Assembly (NCBI GenBank): GCA_913043285.1
Contig: CAJWML010000001.1
Location: forward strand, 682,001 to 746,000
From: CAKZNE01 sp002695025
Lineage (GTDB): Bacteria > Bacteroidota > Bacteroidia > Flavobacteriales > Schleiferiaceae
Direction: 5' to 3'
DNA length: 64,000 nt
Shown: positions 18,606-27,588 of the stretch, piece after piece
Position numbering within the stretch: the stretch's first letter is position 1
How the letters are laid out: the number at the start of each line of letters is the position of its first letter
The notes under the pieces: model-generated
What the model saw: the letters and a program-made list of their open reading frames with translations, nothing else
Told to the model about the DNA's origin: nothing
The model's database searches: none
Made by a program: the position numbers and the translations under genes

Positions 18606-20828
18606 ATGAAGAAAATCTTTGCAGCAACCATCCTGGCAGCCTTAACCTTAACGGTACAGGCACAAGAAGATAATACCAAGCGTGATGCTTTTATCAAAGA
18701 CCTTATGGGTAAAATGACCCTCGAGGAAAAGATAGGCCAGCTCACCCTTTACACCAGCGGTTGGGATGTAACCGGCCCCACCCTCAATGAAAATTACAAA
18801 AATGAATTAAAGGCCGGTAAAGTAGGAGCGCTGTTCAACGCGCATACGGTGAAATACAACCGTGACCTGCAGGAAACAGCTGTAAAGAAAACCCGGCTGG
18901 GAATCCCCCTTATTTTTGGTTACGATGTGATCCATGGGCACCGCACCATTTTTCCGATACCCCTGGCAGAGTCCTGTTCCTGGGACCTGGATATGATCCG
19001 GGAATCCGCACGCCTGTCCGCTAAGGAGGCTGCAGCATCCGGCCTTAACTGGACTTTCAACCCGATGGTGGATATTGCCCGTGATCCCCGCTGGGGCCGT
19101 ATTTCTGAAGGTTCCGGAGAAGATACCTACCTCGGCAGCCTGATAGCTAAAGCAAAGGTGAAAGGTTATCAGGGTGATGACCTGAGCGATCCGCTTACCG
19201 TGGCGGCCTGTGTAAAACACTTTGCGGCCTATGGCGCGCCACAGGCCGGCCGCGATTACAGTACTGTTGACATGTCCGAGCGCGTACTGCGTGAAACCTA
19301 TTTACCTCCTTACAAAGCAGCAGTAGATGCCGGGGTGGAGACCATCATGACTTCTTTCAATGAAGTGGATGGTGTGCCTGCTACAGGCAGCAAATGGTTG
19401 TTTACGGACATCCTGCGTAAGGAATGGGGCTTTAATGGCTTTGTGGTAACGGATTACACGGCTATCAATGAAATGGTACCTCACGGTATAGTGGCCAATG
19501 AAAAGGAAGCTGCTGAGCTGGCCCTCAATGCGGGTGTGGATATGGACATGCAGGGCGGGGTATACAATCAGTATGTGGCTGAACTGATCAAGGAAGGAAA
19601 ACTCACCGAAGAACAGGTGAATACCGCTGTAAGGCGCATCCTGGAATCCAAATGGAACCTGGGACTGTTCAAGGACCCTTATCTCTACCTGGATGAGAAA
19701 CGCGAAAAAAAGATCCTTTACTCGCAGGAACTGATGGACCATGCCCTGGAATCGGGGAAACGCTCCATTGTTCTGCTCAAGAATGAAAATAACCTGTTGC
19801 CTCTTTCCAAAGAGGTAAAGTCCATAGCCCTGATAGGGCCGCTGGGCGACAACCAGATAGACCTGCTGGGAAGCTGGCACGCTTCCGGAAACGAAAGCAA
19901 AGTAGTTACCATACTTCAGGGTTTAAAGGAAAAAGCTCCCAACGCTAAGATCACTTATGTAAAGGGTACCGGTTTTGGCTTTGATGGAGACGATAGCAAA
20001 GATGAATTTGAAGCAGCCATAGAGGCCGCCCGGAATGCGGATGTAGTGATACTGGCCGTAGGCGAGAACTACCGCCAGAATGGAGAGGCGGCCAGCCGTT
20101 CCGATATTACCTTGCCCGGGGTACAACAGGAACTTGTGGAGGAGGTAATGAAAGTGGGTAAACCCACTGTAGCTTTAGTAGGTGCCGGACGTCCGCTGGA
20201 CCTCTCCTGGATAGATGCGAACGTACCCGCCATTGTAAACACCTGGCACCTGGGTACCATGCATGGCCGTGCCGTAGCCGATGTGCTGTTTGGCGATTAC
20301 AACCCTGCCGGTAAACTCACCATCACCTTTCCGCGGAATGTAGGGCAGGTACCCATCTATTACAATATGAAGAATACCGGCCGTCCTTTTGACGCCAATA
20401 ACAAATACACATCCAAGTACCTGGATGTGCCCAATACGCCCTTGTATCCTTTCGGATACGGCTTGAGCTACACCACCTTTGAGTATTCAGGTTTAAATAT
20501 CAGTAAAAGTTCACTGAATATGGGTGATGAGGTGACCATCAGCGTAAACGTAAAGAACAGCGGCAGCCGTGATGGCGAAGAGGTGGTACAACTATATATC
20601 CGCGACCTGGTGGGCAGTGTAACCCGCCCGGTGCGGGAACTCAAAGGCTTTGAAAAGATATTGCTTAAAGCCGGTGAATCCAGAACGGTGAACTTTACTA
20701 TTAGTACTGATGATCTTGCCTTCTATACCCGCAATATGGATTTCAAGGCCGAACCCGGTGATTTTGAAGTGTACATGGGCGGTGACTCTAACGCAAGCCT
20801 GAAAGGCACTTTTAAAATAGCGGAGTAA
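18606..20828 (+). CDS. bglX: GH3 beta-glucosidase
   Basis: 740 residues with a signal peptide ending VQAQ, so periplasmic. Three domains are visible: the N-terminal TIM barrel (MTLEEKIGQL, VIHGHRTIFPIPL, WTFNPMVDIARDPRWGR) with nucleophile D283 in GFVVTDYTA; the alpha/beta sandwich (LLGSWHASG, GENYRQNGEAASR, which supplies the acid/base region); and a C-terminal fibronectin III-like domain (YPFGYGLSYTTFEYS, VRELKGFEK). The layout is that of BglX. It would split sophorose or other short glucosides released by the GH144-type enzymes. It is the last gene of the operon and is followed by a terminator. Confidence 0.94.
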   Translation: MKKIFAATILAALTLTVQAQEDNTKRDAFIKDLMGKMTLEEKIGQLTLYTSGWDVTGPTLNENYKNELKAGKVGALFNAHTVKYNRDLQETAVKKTRLGIPLIFGYDVIHGHRTIFPIPLAESCSWDLDMIRESARLSAKEAAASGLNWTFNPMVDIARDPRWGRISEGSGEDTYLGSLIAKAKVKGYQGDDLSDPLTVAACVKHFAAYGAPQAGRDYSTVDMSERVLRETYLPPYKAAVDAGVETIMTSFNEVDGVPATGSKWLFTDILRKEWGFNGFVVTDYTAINEMVPHGIVANEKEAAELALNAGVDMDMQGGVYNQYVAELIKEGKLTEEQVNTAVRRILESKWNLGLFKDPYLYLDEKREKKILYSQELMDHALESGKRSIVLLKNENNLLPLSKEVKSIALIGPLGDNQIDLLGSWHASGNESKVVTILQGLKEKAPNAKITYVKGTGFGFDGDDSKDEFEAAIEAARNADVVILAVGENYRQNGEAASRSDITLPGVQQELVEEVMKVGKPTVALVGAGRPLDLSWIDANVPAIVNTWHLGTMHGRAVADVLFGDYNPAGKLTITFPRNVGQVPIYYNMKNTGRPFDANNKYTSKYLDVPNTPLYPFGYGLSYTTFEYSGLNISKSSLNMGDEVTISVNVKNSGSRDGEEVVQLYIRDLVGSVTRPVRELKGFEKILLKAGESRTVNFTISTDDLAFYTRNMDFKAEPGDFEVYMGGDSNASLKGTFKIAE

Positions 20829-20855
20829 ACGCTACAACATATTCGATACTATGAT

Positions 20856-20893
20856 CCCTGCTTTACCGGATGGTGAGGCAGGGGTTTTATTTT
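20856..20893 (+). terminator. Rho-independent terminator
   Basis: A 12-bp stem with two G-T pairs (20856-20867 with 20872-20883) closes a GGAT loop. A TTTTATTTT tract follows. Confidence 0.8.
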
Positions 20894-21340
20894 AACCGGA
20901 TAGTTCTCCGTTTAAACACTTGAGCTAAGAGGGCTTTATCAGCACTATATACGCCACATTGTACCGTGCCCAAACCCTTGGCGGTACAAGAAAAATGCGG
21001 TTATAAAAGCGGTAGGATGAATGATTGCTTAAGGAAGGAATTCAACTTTTACCAGCATAAAAACAAAAATTAGCCACGGTAAAAAATAAAATTGGCCATG
21101 GCCAAATAAAAAAATGGCCACGGTAAAATTTTCAAAACATAAGAATGGGAGGAGGGCTGGTAGCCGGAGTTTGCATTCATACTTCTCTTATGCCTTGAAA
21201 ATGCCCCTTCCCCATGCGCGGCAGTTATTAATCCAAGAGCCACAAAAGTGGGCCCTATAATGTTTTTTAACCGCCACTTTAAACCCTTAAATCATTCTAA
21301 TTGTATAGAGGAATAGCTTTTCTAATGAAGCGTATATCTT
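20894..21340. other. Gene-free spacer with a small AT-rich repeat cluster
   Basis: No reading frame here looks coding and no RNA gene is recognised. The only structure is at 21073-21128: two direct copies of GCCACGGTAAAA flank a 14-base palindrome (see separate entry). Confidence 0.6.
21073..21128. repeat. Direct repeats flanking a palindrome
   Basis: GCCACGGTAAAA occurs at 21073-21084 and 21117-21128. Between them lies TTGGCCATGGCCAA (21092-21105), a perfect palindrome sharing the GGCCAYGG core. This could be a binding-site cluster for the gene at 21341 or remnants of a repeat. Confidence 0.7.
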
Positions 21341-21577
21341 ATGATCCTTCAACTAGACCCTACCATTATGGTGGAAACCCCACTCGGTACCGGGCAAACC
21401 CTTTTTATTATCGACTATGGCATGCACCAGAATACCTGTTGGGTAATAGCCCTGAAAGATTCCGGCATCATTAAGCATTTTGATTGCAATGATGTAATCC
21501 TGAGTACCAATTACACCTACGGCTTAAACCTGAGGCATCACGGCTTTAACGACAAGATGCCGGAAAATGATAAATAA
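21341..21577 (+). CDS. Conserved small hypothetical protein
   Basis: 78 residues: an N-terminal strand (QLDPTIMVETPLGTGQ), then LFIIDYGMHQNTCWVIAL and HFDCNDVI. The pattern of a short basic strand, FxIDYG, W.V.. and an acidic/Asn end resembles a widespread short protein family of unknown function. Weak hairpin TACCG/CGGTA with a T run (21584-21602) lies just after the stop. Confidence 0.65.
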   Translation: MILQLDPTIMVETPLGTGQTLFIIDYGMHQNTCWVIALKDSGIIKHFDCNDVILSTNYTYGLNLRHHGFNDKMPENDK

Positions 21578-21601
21578 GTAGTTTACCGCAATCCGGTATT
21601 T

Positions 21602-22081
21602 TTATAATGATAGTTTGCCATGCTCACCATAGGAACCTTCCTCACCGGTGAGTTTGGCCTTTACCGCTTCAAAGATGGTACGTACCGTGGATACACCCTC
21701 CCAGTACTCGGCATAGGTGGGTTCTACCCTGATCAGGCGTAGGTCCGGAGTCTCCAGACCCTTCGGGAACCAGGCGTTTAAAATGGGGTTCCAGAGTTCC
21801 TCCGCTTTCTTCCGGTCATCCACCAGCTGGGCCGTTCCTTTTACGGATAAATAATCCTCGTGAGAATTATGGCTGTATAAAAGGTGAACAACATCATTAT
21901 TGGCGGTTTTAGCCACATCATGGGCTGCAGAGGTAAAGAACCAGATATCTCCGTTCTCCTCAACACGGGCGGTAGACATGGGCCTTGCCTTTTCCTGGGG
22001 CCCCAGGTGAGTACAGTACATACAGATCCGGATACTTTCGGCCAGTTCTTTCAGTTTTTCGATAGAATTGCTTTCTTTCAT
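21602..22081 (-). CDS. Pyridoxamine 5'-phosphate oxidase-like flavoprotein (general stress protein 26 type)
   Basis: 159 residues with the split-barrel flavin-binding fold: CMYCTHLGPQEKARPMSTARV, a DIWFFT strand, VHLLYS, YLSVKGTAQLVDD and LWNPILNAWFPKG, all features of the general stress protein 26 group. These proteins bind FMN or F420-like flavin and are probably oxidoreductases of unknown substrate rather than true PdxH. It is convergent with the small hypothetical gene at 21341. Confidence 0.87.
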   Translation of the reverse strand: MKESNSIEKLKELAESIRICMYCTHLGPQEKARPMSTARVEENGDIWFFTSAAHDVAKTANNDVVHLLYSHNSHEDYLSVKGTAQLVDDRKKAEELWNPILNAWFPKGLETPDLRLIRVEPTYAEYWEGVSTVRTIFEAVKAKLTGEEGSYGEHGKLSL

Positions 22082-22300
22082 AATGTTTTCCTTTTAAGTG
22101 AGAGGATTAAATAACAAGCAAAGCCTATCCTTGGTTCCGGACAGAAGAAATAGTAAATCACCGTATTGATTTTTTTGGCTGTAGCTGTGAAACGGCAAGC
22201 TTCCAAAAGATTGAACCGGCTTCTAAAGGCCTTCACAATTACTCCGGTCGGGTAACGTTATTGAAGCGGAAAAACCGTTTTTAAAATATAACAACCAAGC

Positions 22301-24523
22301 ATGAGATTAGCTTTTACCTTTTTAGCATTGTTCGCTACAATAGTGACTTATTGCCAAATCGAAAAACCGCTCACCCCTTTAAACCTGAACTTTGAAATTG
22401 TGGAAAAGGGTAGCCCTGTTGGTTGGGAAAGCTTTGGAAGCTCCGGTTATGTCCTTGCCCTTGACTCTTCCCATGCACAAAACAGGCAATACTCTGCGTA
22501 CATTGGATCTACAGCCGAGAGTGAGAATTTTAAGGCCTGGGCATATACACTGCCTGATAATTACGATGGTAAAGAGATAACCCTTTCAGGATACATTAAA
22601 ACCGAAGATGTAACCGAGGGATACGCTGGCCTTTGGATGAGAATTGATCCGTCTGTTGCCTTTGATAATATGAATGGAAAGGGAGTAACCGGCACTACTG
22701 ACTGGACCCAATATGCCATTACCCTTACAATGGATCCTGAAAAAACCCAGAAGATTGTTTTTGGAGGCTTGTTAGTAGGAAAGGGAAAAATGTGGTTGGA
22801 TAATTTAAATATCACCGTTGACGGGAAGGACCTTAAGGATCTGAAACCCTTGCAAAGAAAGATTTTCCCGGCTGAGAAGGACCGGGAGTTTGATGAAGGA
22901 TCTAAAATAACCATCACTTCGGTTGATGAAAGCCAGGTTAAAAACCTTAAAACACTGGGATTAATATGGGGCTTCTTAAAATACTACCATCCCAACATTG
23001 CTTCTGGCCAGTATAATTGGGATTATGAGTTATTCAGGGTTCTGCCCCGGGTTTTAAAGGCCGGAAGCCAGGCAAGCCGGGATGATATCCTGGTGAAGTG
23101 GATAGAAGATCTCGGCACTTTTCCCCGGGGAAAGGAAACAGATCTTACAGCGGAGGATGTAAAGTTGAAACCCGATTTGGAATGGATTGAGAACTCCGGG
23201 TTTTCAGATGAACTCACGGCTCAACTATTAAAAGTTAAAAATGCCGGCAGGAGTAAAGAGCATTACTATATTGAATTACATGAAAGTGTGGGCAATCCTT
23301 CGTTTAAAAACGAAAAACCCTATGCTTCCATGAACTATCCGGATGCAGGATTTCGCCTTTTAAGCTTGTTCGGATACTGGAATAAGATCCAGTATTACTT
23401 CCCGTACAGAAATCTTATCGAAGAAGATTGGAAAGATGTTTTGCAGGAGTTCATTCCAAAGTTTATTAATGCAAAGGATGATACTGAGTATGCTCTTGCG
23501 TCACTTGAATTGATTGGTCGAATTCATGATACCCATGCGAATGTTTATGGTAACAAAGCTCTAAATAGTTACTTCGGTTCCCGTTATGCCATTGCTGAAC
23601 TTGCAATTGTTGAAGATAAGGCGGTAGTCACCGGTTTTTACAATAAAACCTTAGGAAAGGAGTCCGGCCTGGAAGTTGGTGACATTGTTTCCACCATTAA
23701 TAACCGGCCGGTGGAAGAAATGGTAAAAGACAGACTATACCATTACCCGGCCTCCAATTACCCTACCCAATTAAGGGATTTAGCTACCGGGCTGCTAAGA
23801 ACCAGTGACTCAACCATAAGCGTTGAATATATAAGAAACGGGAAAGCCCTTCAGACCACCTTAAAAACATTCAGCTCTAAAAACATCAATGTCTATTATA
23901 AGTTTCAGGCTACGGATACCTGCTTTAAGAAGATAAATGAAGATATCGCTTATATCAACAATGGGTCTGTTAAGACAAAAGACATTCCGAAAATCTGGAA
24001 TGATATAAAAGGCACAAAAGGCTTAATTATTGACCTGAGGAATTACCCTGCTGATTTTCCTATTTATGAATTGAGTAATTATTTGATGCCGGAAAGCACC
24101 CCCTTCGTCAAGTTTACTAATGGGAGCATTGAAAATCCAGGGCTCTTCACATACACCAAGATATTAGAAGCGGGGAAAGAAAACAAGAATTATTACCAGG
24201 GGAAAGTCGTTATCCTGGTAAATGAGATCTCCCAGAGCTCTTCAGAGTTCCACGCAATGGCTTACCAGGTTCATCCAAATGCCTCTATTGTTGGCTCCAC
24301 CACAGCGGGTGCGGATGGCAATGTATCACAAATTGTGTTGCCTGGAGGGATAACTACAATGATCAGTGGAATTGGTGTTTATTACCCGGATGGAAGAGAA
24401 ACGCAAAGAATAGGCATTGTACCCGATATAGAGGTTAAGCCTACTATTGAAGGAATAAAAGAAGGGCGGGATGAAGTGCTGGAGAAAGCTATTGATGTAA
24501 TTAACCGGCCAGAACCCAAATGA
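22301..24523 (+). CDS. S41 family (C-terminal processing) peptidase
   Basis: 740 residues with a signal peptide (LFATIVTYCQ). The N-terminal part up to about residue 170 is beta-rich and resembles a carbohydrate-binding or jelly-roll module (GWESFGSSG, ENFKAWAYTL, GLWMRIDPS). A helical region follows, a PDZ-like domain lies at about 430-520 (SGLEVGDIVSTINNRPVEEM), and the S41 domain at about 540-720 has the Ser in QSSSEFHAMAY and GSTTAGADGNV. It is exported, and peptide trimming in the envelope is likely. It stands alone. Confidence 0.87.
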   Translation: MRLAFTFLALFATIVTYCQIEKPLTPLNLNFEIVEKGSPVGWESFGSSGYVLALDSSHAQNRQYSAYIGSTAESENFKAWAYTLPDNYDGKEITLSGYIKTEDVTEGYAGLWMRIDPSVAFDNMNGKGVTGTTDWTQYAITLTMDPEKTQKIVFGGLLVGKGKMWLDNLNITVDGKDLKDLKPLQRKIFPAEKDREFDEGSKITITSVDESQVKNLKTLGLIWGFLKYYHPNIASGQYNWDYELFRVLPRVLKAGSQASRDDILVKWIEDLGTFPRGKETDLTAEDVKLKPDLEWIENSGFSDELTAQLLKVKNAGRSKEHYYIELHESVGNPSFKNEKPYASMNYPDAGFRLLSLFGYWNKIQYYFPYRNLIEEDWKDVLQEFIPKFINAKDDTEYALASLELIGRIHDTHANVYGNKALNSYFGSRYAIAELAIVEDKAVVTGFYNKTLGKESGLEVGDIVSTINNRPVEEMVKDRLYHYPASNYPTQLRDLATGLLRTSDSTISVEYIRNGKALQTTLKTFSSKNINVYYKFQATDTCFKKINEDIAYINNGSVKTKDIPKIWNDIKGTKGLIIDLRNYPADFPIYELSNYLMPESTPFVKFTNGSIENPGLFTYTKILEAGKENKNYYQGKVVILVNEISQSSSEFHAMAYQVHPNASIVGSTTAGADGNVSQIVLPGGITTMISGIGVYYPDGRETQRIGIVPDIEVKPTIEGIKEGRDEVLEKAIDVINRPEPK

Positions 24524-24686
24524 ATTGATCGTACCAACTCAAATCAGGAGCTTCCGAATTCAAACCCACCTATACCGTTCTCAAATAACACCCTTTTTTG
24601 AGAGCTCCATCCTCTATCCTTGTATCTACAATGAGGCGGATGCTGAAAAGCCTGGAACAGAGTAAGCATATTTCAATTCCCTAAAA

Positions 24687-25313
24687 ATGAAGACTTTTAG
24701 ATTATCTACCCTGGGTATTCTGGCCCTTGCTCTTGGGTTACTTACCTCAGGTTGCCAGAAGGAAGAAAACCTGGCAAATGAAGAGCGCGAGAAACCCGTC
24801 ACTAAGATTGATATAGTGGACTGTGACCTGGAAGATCGAAATCTCAGTTACTCCACCAATCTGGGAGATGCCTATTCCGAAGCGGCCTTACTCCTATTTG
24901 GTTCGGAATGGAACCCCGGTGAGGAAGATGGGCTCCTGGATGATTATATGTGGTGCAAGTACCCCGGGTTTCCAGCCTATGACTGTTGCAGTCCTCTTAC
25001 GGTGTACCTGAGTCCTTCAAATCCGGACGGATACCAAAGCTACTGGAGCCCATTTCAGAACTGGGGCCCTGGTGATGGGCGGATAGCCATGGGACCATTT
25101 GGATACTACGTTTCCGCTTCCGTTCAGCAAACGTTTATCAATCAAGTGGAAGCTTATGCAGAAAGTGTGGTTATTCCTTGCACCGGGGGGCCTATGATCC
25201 CGGTTTATTATTCATTTGAGTACTCTCCCATTACCAGTTCAGGCGACTTTGGCATAGGCGTTAAGGTTACTTACGCACCCGTTTGTCGTATCCAATGGGA
25301 GCCACCATTGTAG
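24687..25313 (+). CDS. Hypothetical lipoprotein
   Basis: 208 residues; lipoprotein signal with LTSGC at about residue 23, followed by QKEEN. The mature part is aromatic- and Pro/Gly-rich with three to four Cys (DCDLED, WCKYP, YDCCSP, IPCTGG). I recognise no family. A strong terminator follows. Confidence 0.7.
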   Translation: MKTFRLSTLGILALALGLLTSGCQKEENLANEEREKPVTKIDIVDCDLEDRNLSYSTNLGDAYSEAALLLFGSEWNPGEEDGLLDDYMWCKYPGFPAYDCCSPLTVYLSPSNPDGYQSYWSPFQNWGPGDGRIAMGPFGYYVSASVQQTFINQVEAYAESVVIPCTGGPMIPVYYSFEYSPITSSGDFGIGVKVTYAPVCRIQWEPPL

Positions 25314-25336
25314 TTTTTTAATGTATAGTCCATATC

Positions 25337-25376
25337 AGGCGGCATTGATCCAACATCAGTGCCGCTTGTTTTTTTA
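25337..25376 (+). terminator. Rho-independent terminator
   Basis: A 13-bp stem with two G-T pairs (25337-25349 with 25355-25367) is followed by GTTTTTTT, just after the lipoprotein gene. Confidence 0.85.
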
Positions 25377-25447
25377 CAACATCCGCCTTCCTTATTGCAA
25401 GTATGCCGCTTGGAGGATTACATTTAGGGAAAGTTTAGTCTTATCCC

Positions 25448-25819
25448 ATGAACAAAGCACTGCTTACCATCCTCCTCCTTACCTTGTCCAATACCTTTAT
25501 GACCCTGGCCTGGTATGGTCATTTGAAGTTCAAGAGTGTTAATAGCCTCAGCAATCTGGGAATTGAGGCTATTATCCTCATCAGCTGGGGCATCGCCCTC
25601 TTTGAATACATGTTCCAGGTACCGGCCAACCGTATGGGCTTTACCGGTAACGGAGGGCCTTTTAACCTCTGGCAACTTAAAGTTATCCAGGAGGTGATCA
25701 CACTCTCGGTCTTCACCATTTTTGCCGTTACCTTTTTCAAGACAGAGACTTTCCGCCTTAACCATTTAATAGGCTTTGGTTTTTTGGTATTGGCGGTGTA
25801 TTTTATTTTCAAGAAATGA
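25448..25819 (+). CDS. DMT-superfamily membrane protein (DUF486)
   Basis: 123 residues with four predicted transmembrane helices. The sequence matches the DUF486 family of small putative drug/metabolite exporters: LSNTFMTLAWYGHLK, SWGIALFEYMFQVPANR, and LWQLKVIQEVITLSVF. Substrate unknown. It is a single gene. Confidence 0.87.
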   Translation: MNKALLTILLLTLSNTFMTLAWYGHLKFKSVNSLSNLGIEAIILISWGIALFEYMFQVPANRMGFTGNGGPFNLWQLKVIQEVITLSVFTIFAVTFFKTETFRLNHLIGFGFLVLAVYFIFKK

Positions 25820-25899
25820 TGATATCATTGATGTTCTGGTACGGTTAAGAATATCAGCCCTTTAATAACCTGTTAATAGAACCTATAAACACCCCCTCT

Positions 25900-26274
25900 A
25901 TGAACCCACAATTTGAAGCAGGCATTAACATCGCTATTAAGATCCCCAAGAGTAAATACGAGGAAACGGTGGCTTTTTACCGGGATATCCTGAAGTTGCC
26001 GGTTGAAGAAAAGTCCATAAAGAACCCCACAATTTCCAGGACCCATGAGGTTAAATTCGGGCACAACGTCCTGTGGTTAGACTGCGTGGATAACTACACC
26101 CATTCCGAAACCTGGTTACAGCTTACTACCCCAAACGTGGAAGAGGCAACGGAGTATTTACTATCCAAAGGAGTTAACCCCTGTGATGAAATTGAAGAAC
26201 TTCCCGAAAATATGCACTGGATCATGGACCCGGCCGGCACGGTATTCAACCTGCAAAGGAAAATCCCGGAATAA
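25900..26274 (+). CDS. VOC-family (glyoxalase/bleomycin resistance fold) protein
   Basis: 124 residues with one pair of betaalphabetabetabeta units: IAIKIPKSKYEETVAFYRDIL, HNVLWLDCVDNYTHSE, EEATEYLLSKGV, HWIMDPAGTVFNL. The metal ligands of glyoxalase I are only partly apparent, so the activity is open. It may be co-transcribed with the next gene 18 bases downstream. Confidence 0.82.
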   Translation: MNPQFEAGINIAIKIPKSKYEETVAFYRDILKLPVEEKSIKNPTISRTHEVKFGHNVLWLDCVDNYTHSETWLQLTTPNVEEATEYLLSKGVNPCDEIEELPENMHWIMDPAGTVFNLQRKIPE

Positions 26275-26292
26275 CCATCAATGTAAAGCAGT

Positions 26293-26835
26293 ATGCACCT
26301 TCTATTCCTGATACTTTCAATACCTCTGAGCCTTCTGCTCAGTCAAAAGGATACCCTTACTGAGAGCTATGAAATTACTTGTGATGACAAAGGTTGCAGG
26401 GGAGCCTACCAGGGCCCGGAGTTTATAAACGGTTCGGATGTGGCCCACCAGTTTTCAAATAAGATGTCATCTCGCGTGGGCGATAAACTCAAGGAGCTGT
26501 ATGACAACCAGCAGTATTCAAAGGTAGATTTTGCCCGTGTGAAAATGGCCACCCCGGGTATGGGAACGGGTACGGTTACCTACCATCTGGATGTTCCTTT
26601 TATACGGGTAAATGAAAAATGTGAGGCCTATACCTCCTTTGATCATGTGGGTGGCTGGAATCATGCCCCCGCCCTTAAAGCCAGAAAAAAGCAATTGCAA
26701 AGCGCTCTGCTGGAAGGTGAGCAGTTGGATATAAGCGATTTGAAAAAGACCCCGGAAGGGCTGCAGGAATACTGGATACAATGGAAGAATAAATCCAGAC
26801 AAAGCGATTGTATTCCAGCTTCTGCCGATAAATAG
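26293..26835 (+). CDS. Exported hypothetical protein
   Basis: 180 residues with a signal peptide-like start (MHLLFLILSIPLSLLLS). The mature part contains YEITCDDKGCRGAYQGPEFINGSDVAHQFSN, then VTYHLDVPF and FDHVGGWNH, with four Cys in all (two near the start, one mid, one at the end). The similar pattern of SDVAHQFSNKM and GTVTYHL suggests a conserved Bacteroidota family, but I cannot name a function. Confidence 0.7.
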   Translation: MHLLFLILSIPLSLLLSQKDTLTESYEITCDDKGCRGAYQGPEFINGSDVAHQFSNKMSSRVGDKLKELYDNQQYSKVDFARVKMATPGMGTGTVTYHLDVPFIRVNEKCEAYTSFDHVGGWNHAPALKARKKQLQSALLEGEQLDISDLKKTPEGLQEYWIQWKNKSRQSDCIPASADK

Positions 26836-26925
26836 TAAAACCCATTTTATGGGCTACCCTGCACGGAGACGGGTATTTCCAGTCGTTTTCCTTCTTTGCT
26901 TCACCTGTCTTTCGAAAATAATATA

Positions 26926-26952
26926 TCACCCTTCGACTCCGCTCAGGGTGAC
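26926..26952. repeat. Interspersed palindromic repeat, single copy
   Basis: TCACCCT ... AGGGTGA arms (26926-26932 and 26945-26951) flank a CTTCGACTCCGCTCAG core. It is the reverse orientation of the core CTGAGCGGAGTCGAAG found repeatedly from 30.6 to 60.3 kb. Confidence 0.85.
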
Positions 26953-27000
26953 CCTCTAAATTACCTTTGAGGTTTCTTATTTTTACACCTCAAAGTCTCA

Positions 27001-27474
27001 ATGCTGTATAGGATACTTCTGAAAAATCGCCAGATACTGCTCTACGGAGTTGCTCTCGCCATCCTGGTGTTTGTACTCAAGTGGCTGCAATGGAAATTCC
27101 TGATCGTAGACCATGCCGTTGATATTTACGTGGGACTGATCGCGGTTTTTTTCACCGCTCTTGGTGTTTGGGTGTCCACCCAGGTGACCAAACCCAAAAC
27201 CGAAAAGGTGATCGTGGAAAAGCAGGTGTTTGTGACTTCACCAGAAGAAGCAGGTATCAACCAGGCCGAACTGGAAAAGCTGAACCTCACCAAACGTGAA
27301 TATGAAGTATTGCAACTGTTGGCCAAAGGCCATAGCAATGCCGACATTGCCGGGGCCCTGTTCCTGTCATTGAGTACCGTTAAGACCCACGTGTCCAACC
27401 TCTACCTTAAAATGGACATCAAAAGGCGTGCACAGGCGGTGGAAATGGCAAAACGCCTTCGCATTGTAGAGTAA
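27001..27474 (+). CDS. Membrane-anchored LuxR-type transcription regulator
   Basis: 157 residues: two transmembrane helices (about 10-28 and 38-57), a linker, and a C-terminal LuxR/FixJ helix-turn-helix at about 95-155 (LTKREYEVLQLLAKGHSNADIA, LSLSTVKTHVSNLYLKMDIKRRAQAV). No receiver domain is present, so any signal must act through the membrane part or protein level. In Bacteroidota such genes are commonly followed by a DUF4199 gene, as here, with a 12-bp inverted repeat between the two that may be its operator. Confidence 0.88.
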   Translation: MLYRILLKNRQILLYGVALAILVFVLKWLQWKFLIVDHAVDIYVGLIAVFFTALGVWVSTQVTKPKTEKVIVEKQVFVTSPEEAGINQAELEKLNLTKREYEVLQLLAKGHSNADIAGALFLSLSTVKTHVSNLYLKMDIKRRAQAVEMAKRLRIVE

Positions 27475-27482
27475 AACACTAC

Positions 27483-27530
27483 TACTTTAGTACCGGATAA
27501 AGCCTGAAACGTCAAATTGGTACTAAAGTA
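27483..27530. promoter_or_regulatory. Inverted repeat, candidate operator of the LuxR-type regulator
   Basis: TACTTTAGTACC (27483-27494) and GGTACTAAAGTA (27519-27530) form a perfect 12-bp inverted repeat with a 24-base spacer. A second short pair, CCTGAAA (27503-27509) and TTTCAGG (27541-27547), interlocks with it. There is no T tract, so it is not an obvious terminator. The position, 59 bases before the DUF4199 start, suits an operator. Confidence 0.6.
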
Positions 27531-27588
27531 TGAAACGGGTTTTCAGGGCTCCTCCTAGTTTAGCCACCACTTACTAAAACAACATTTC

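Noticed and set aside
25321..25542. 73-codon frame after the lipoprotein gene
   Set aside because: It runs through the terminator hairpin at 25337-25367 and overlaps the start of the DUF486 gene.
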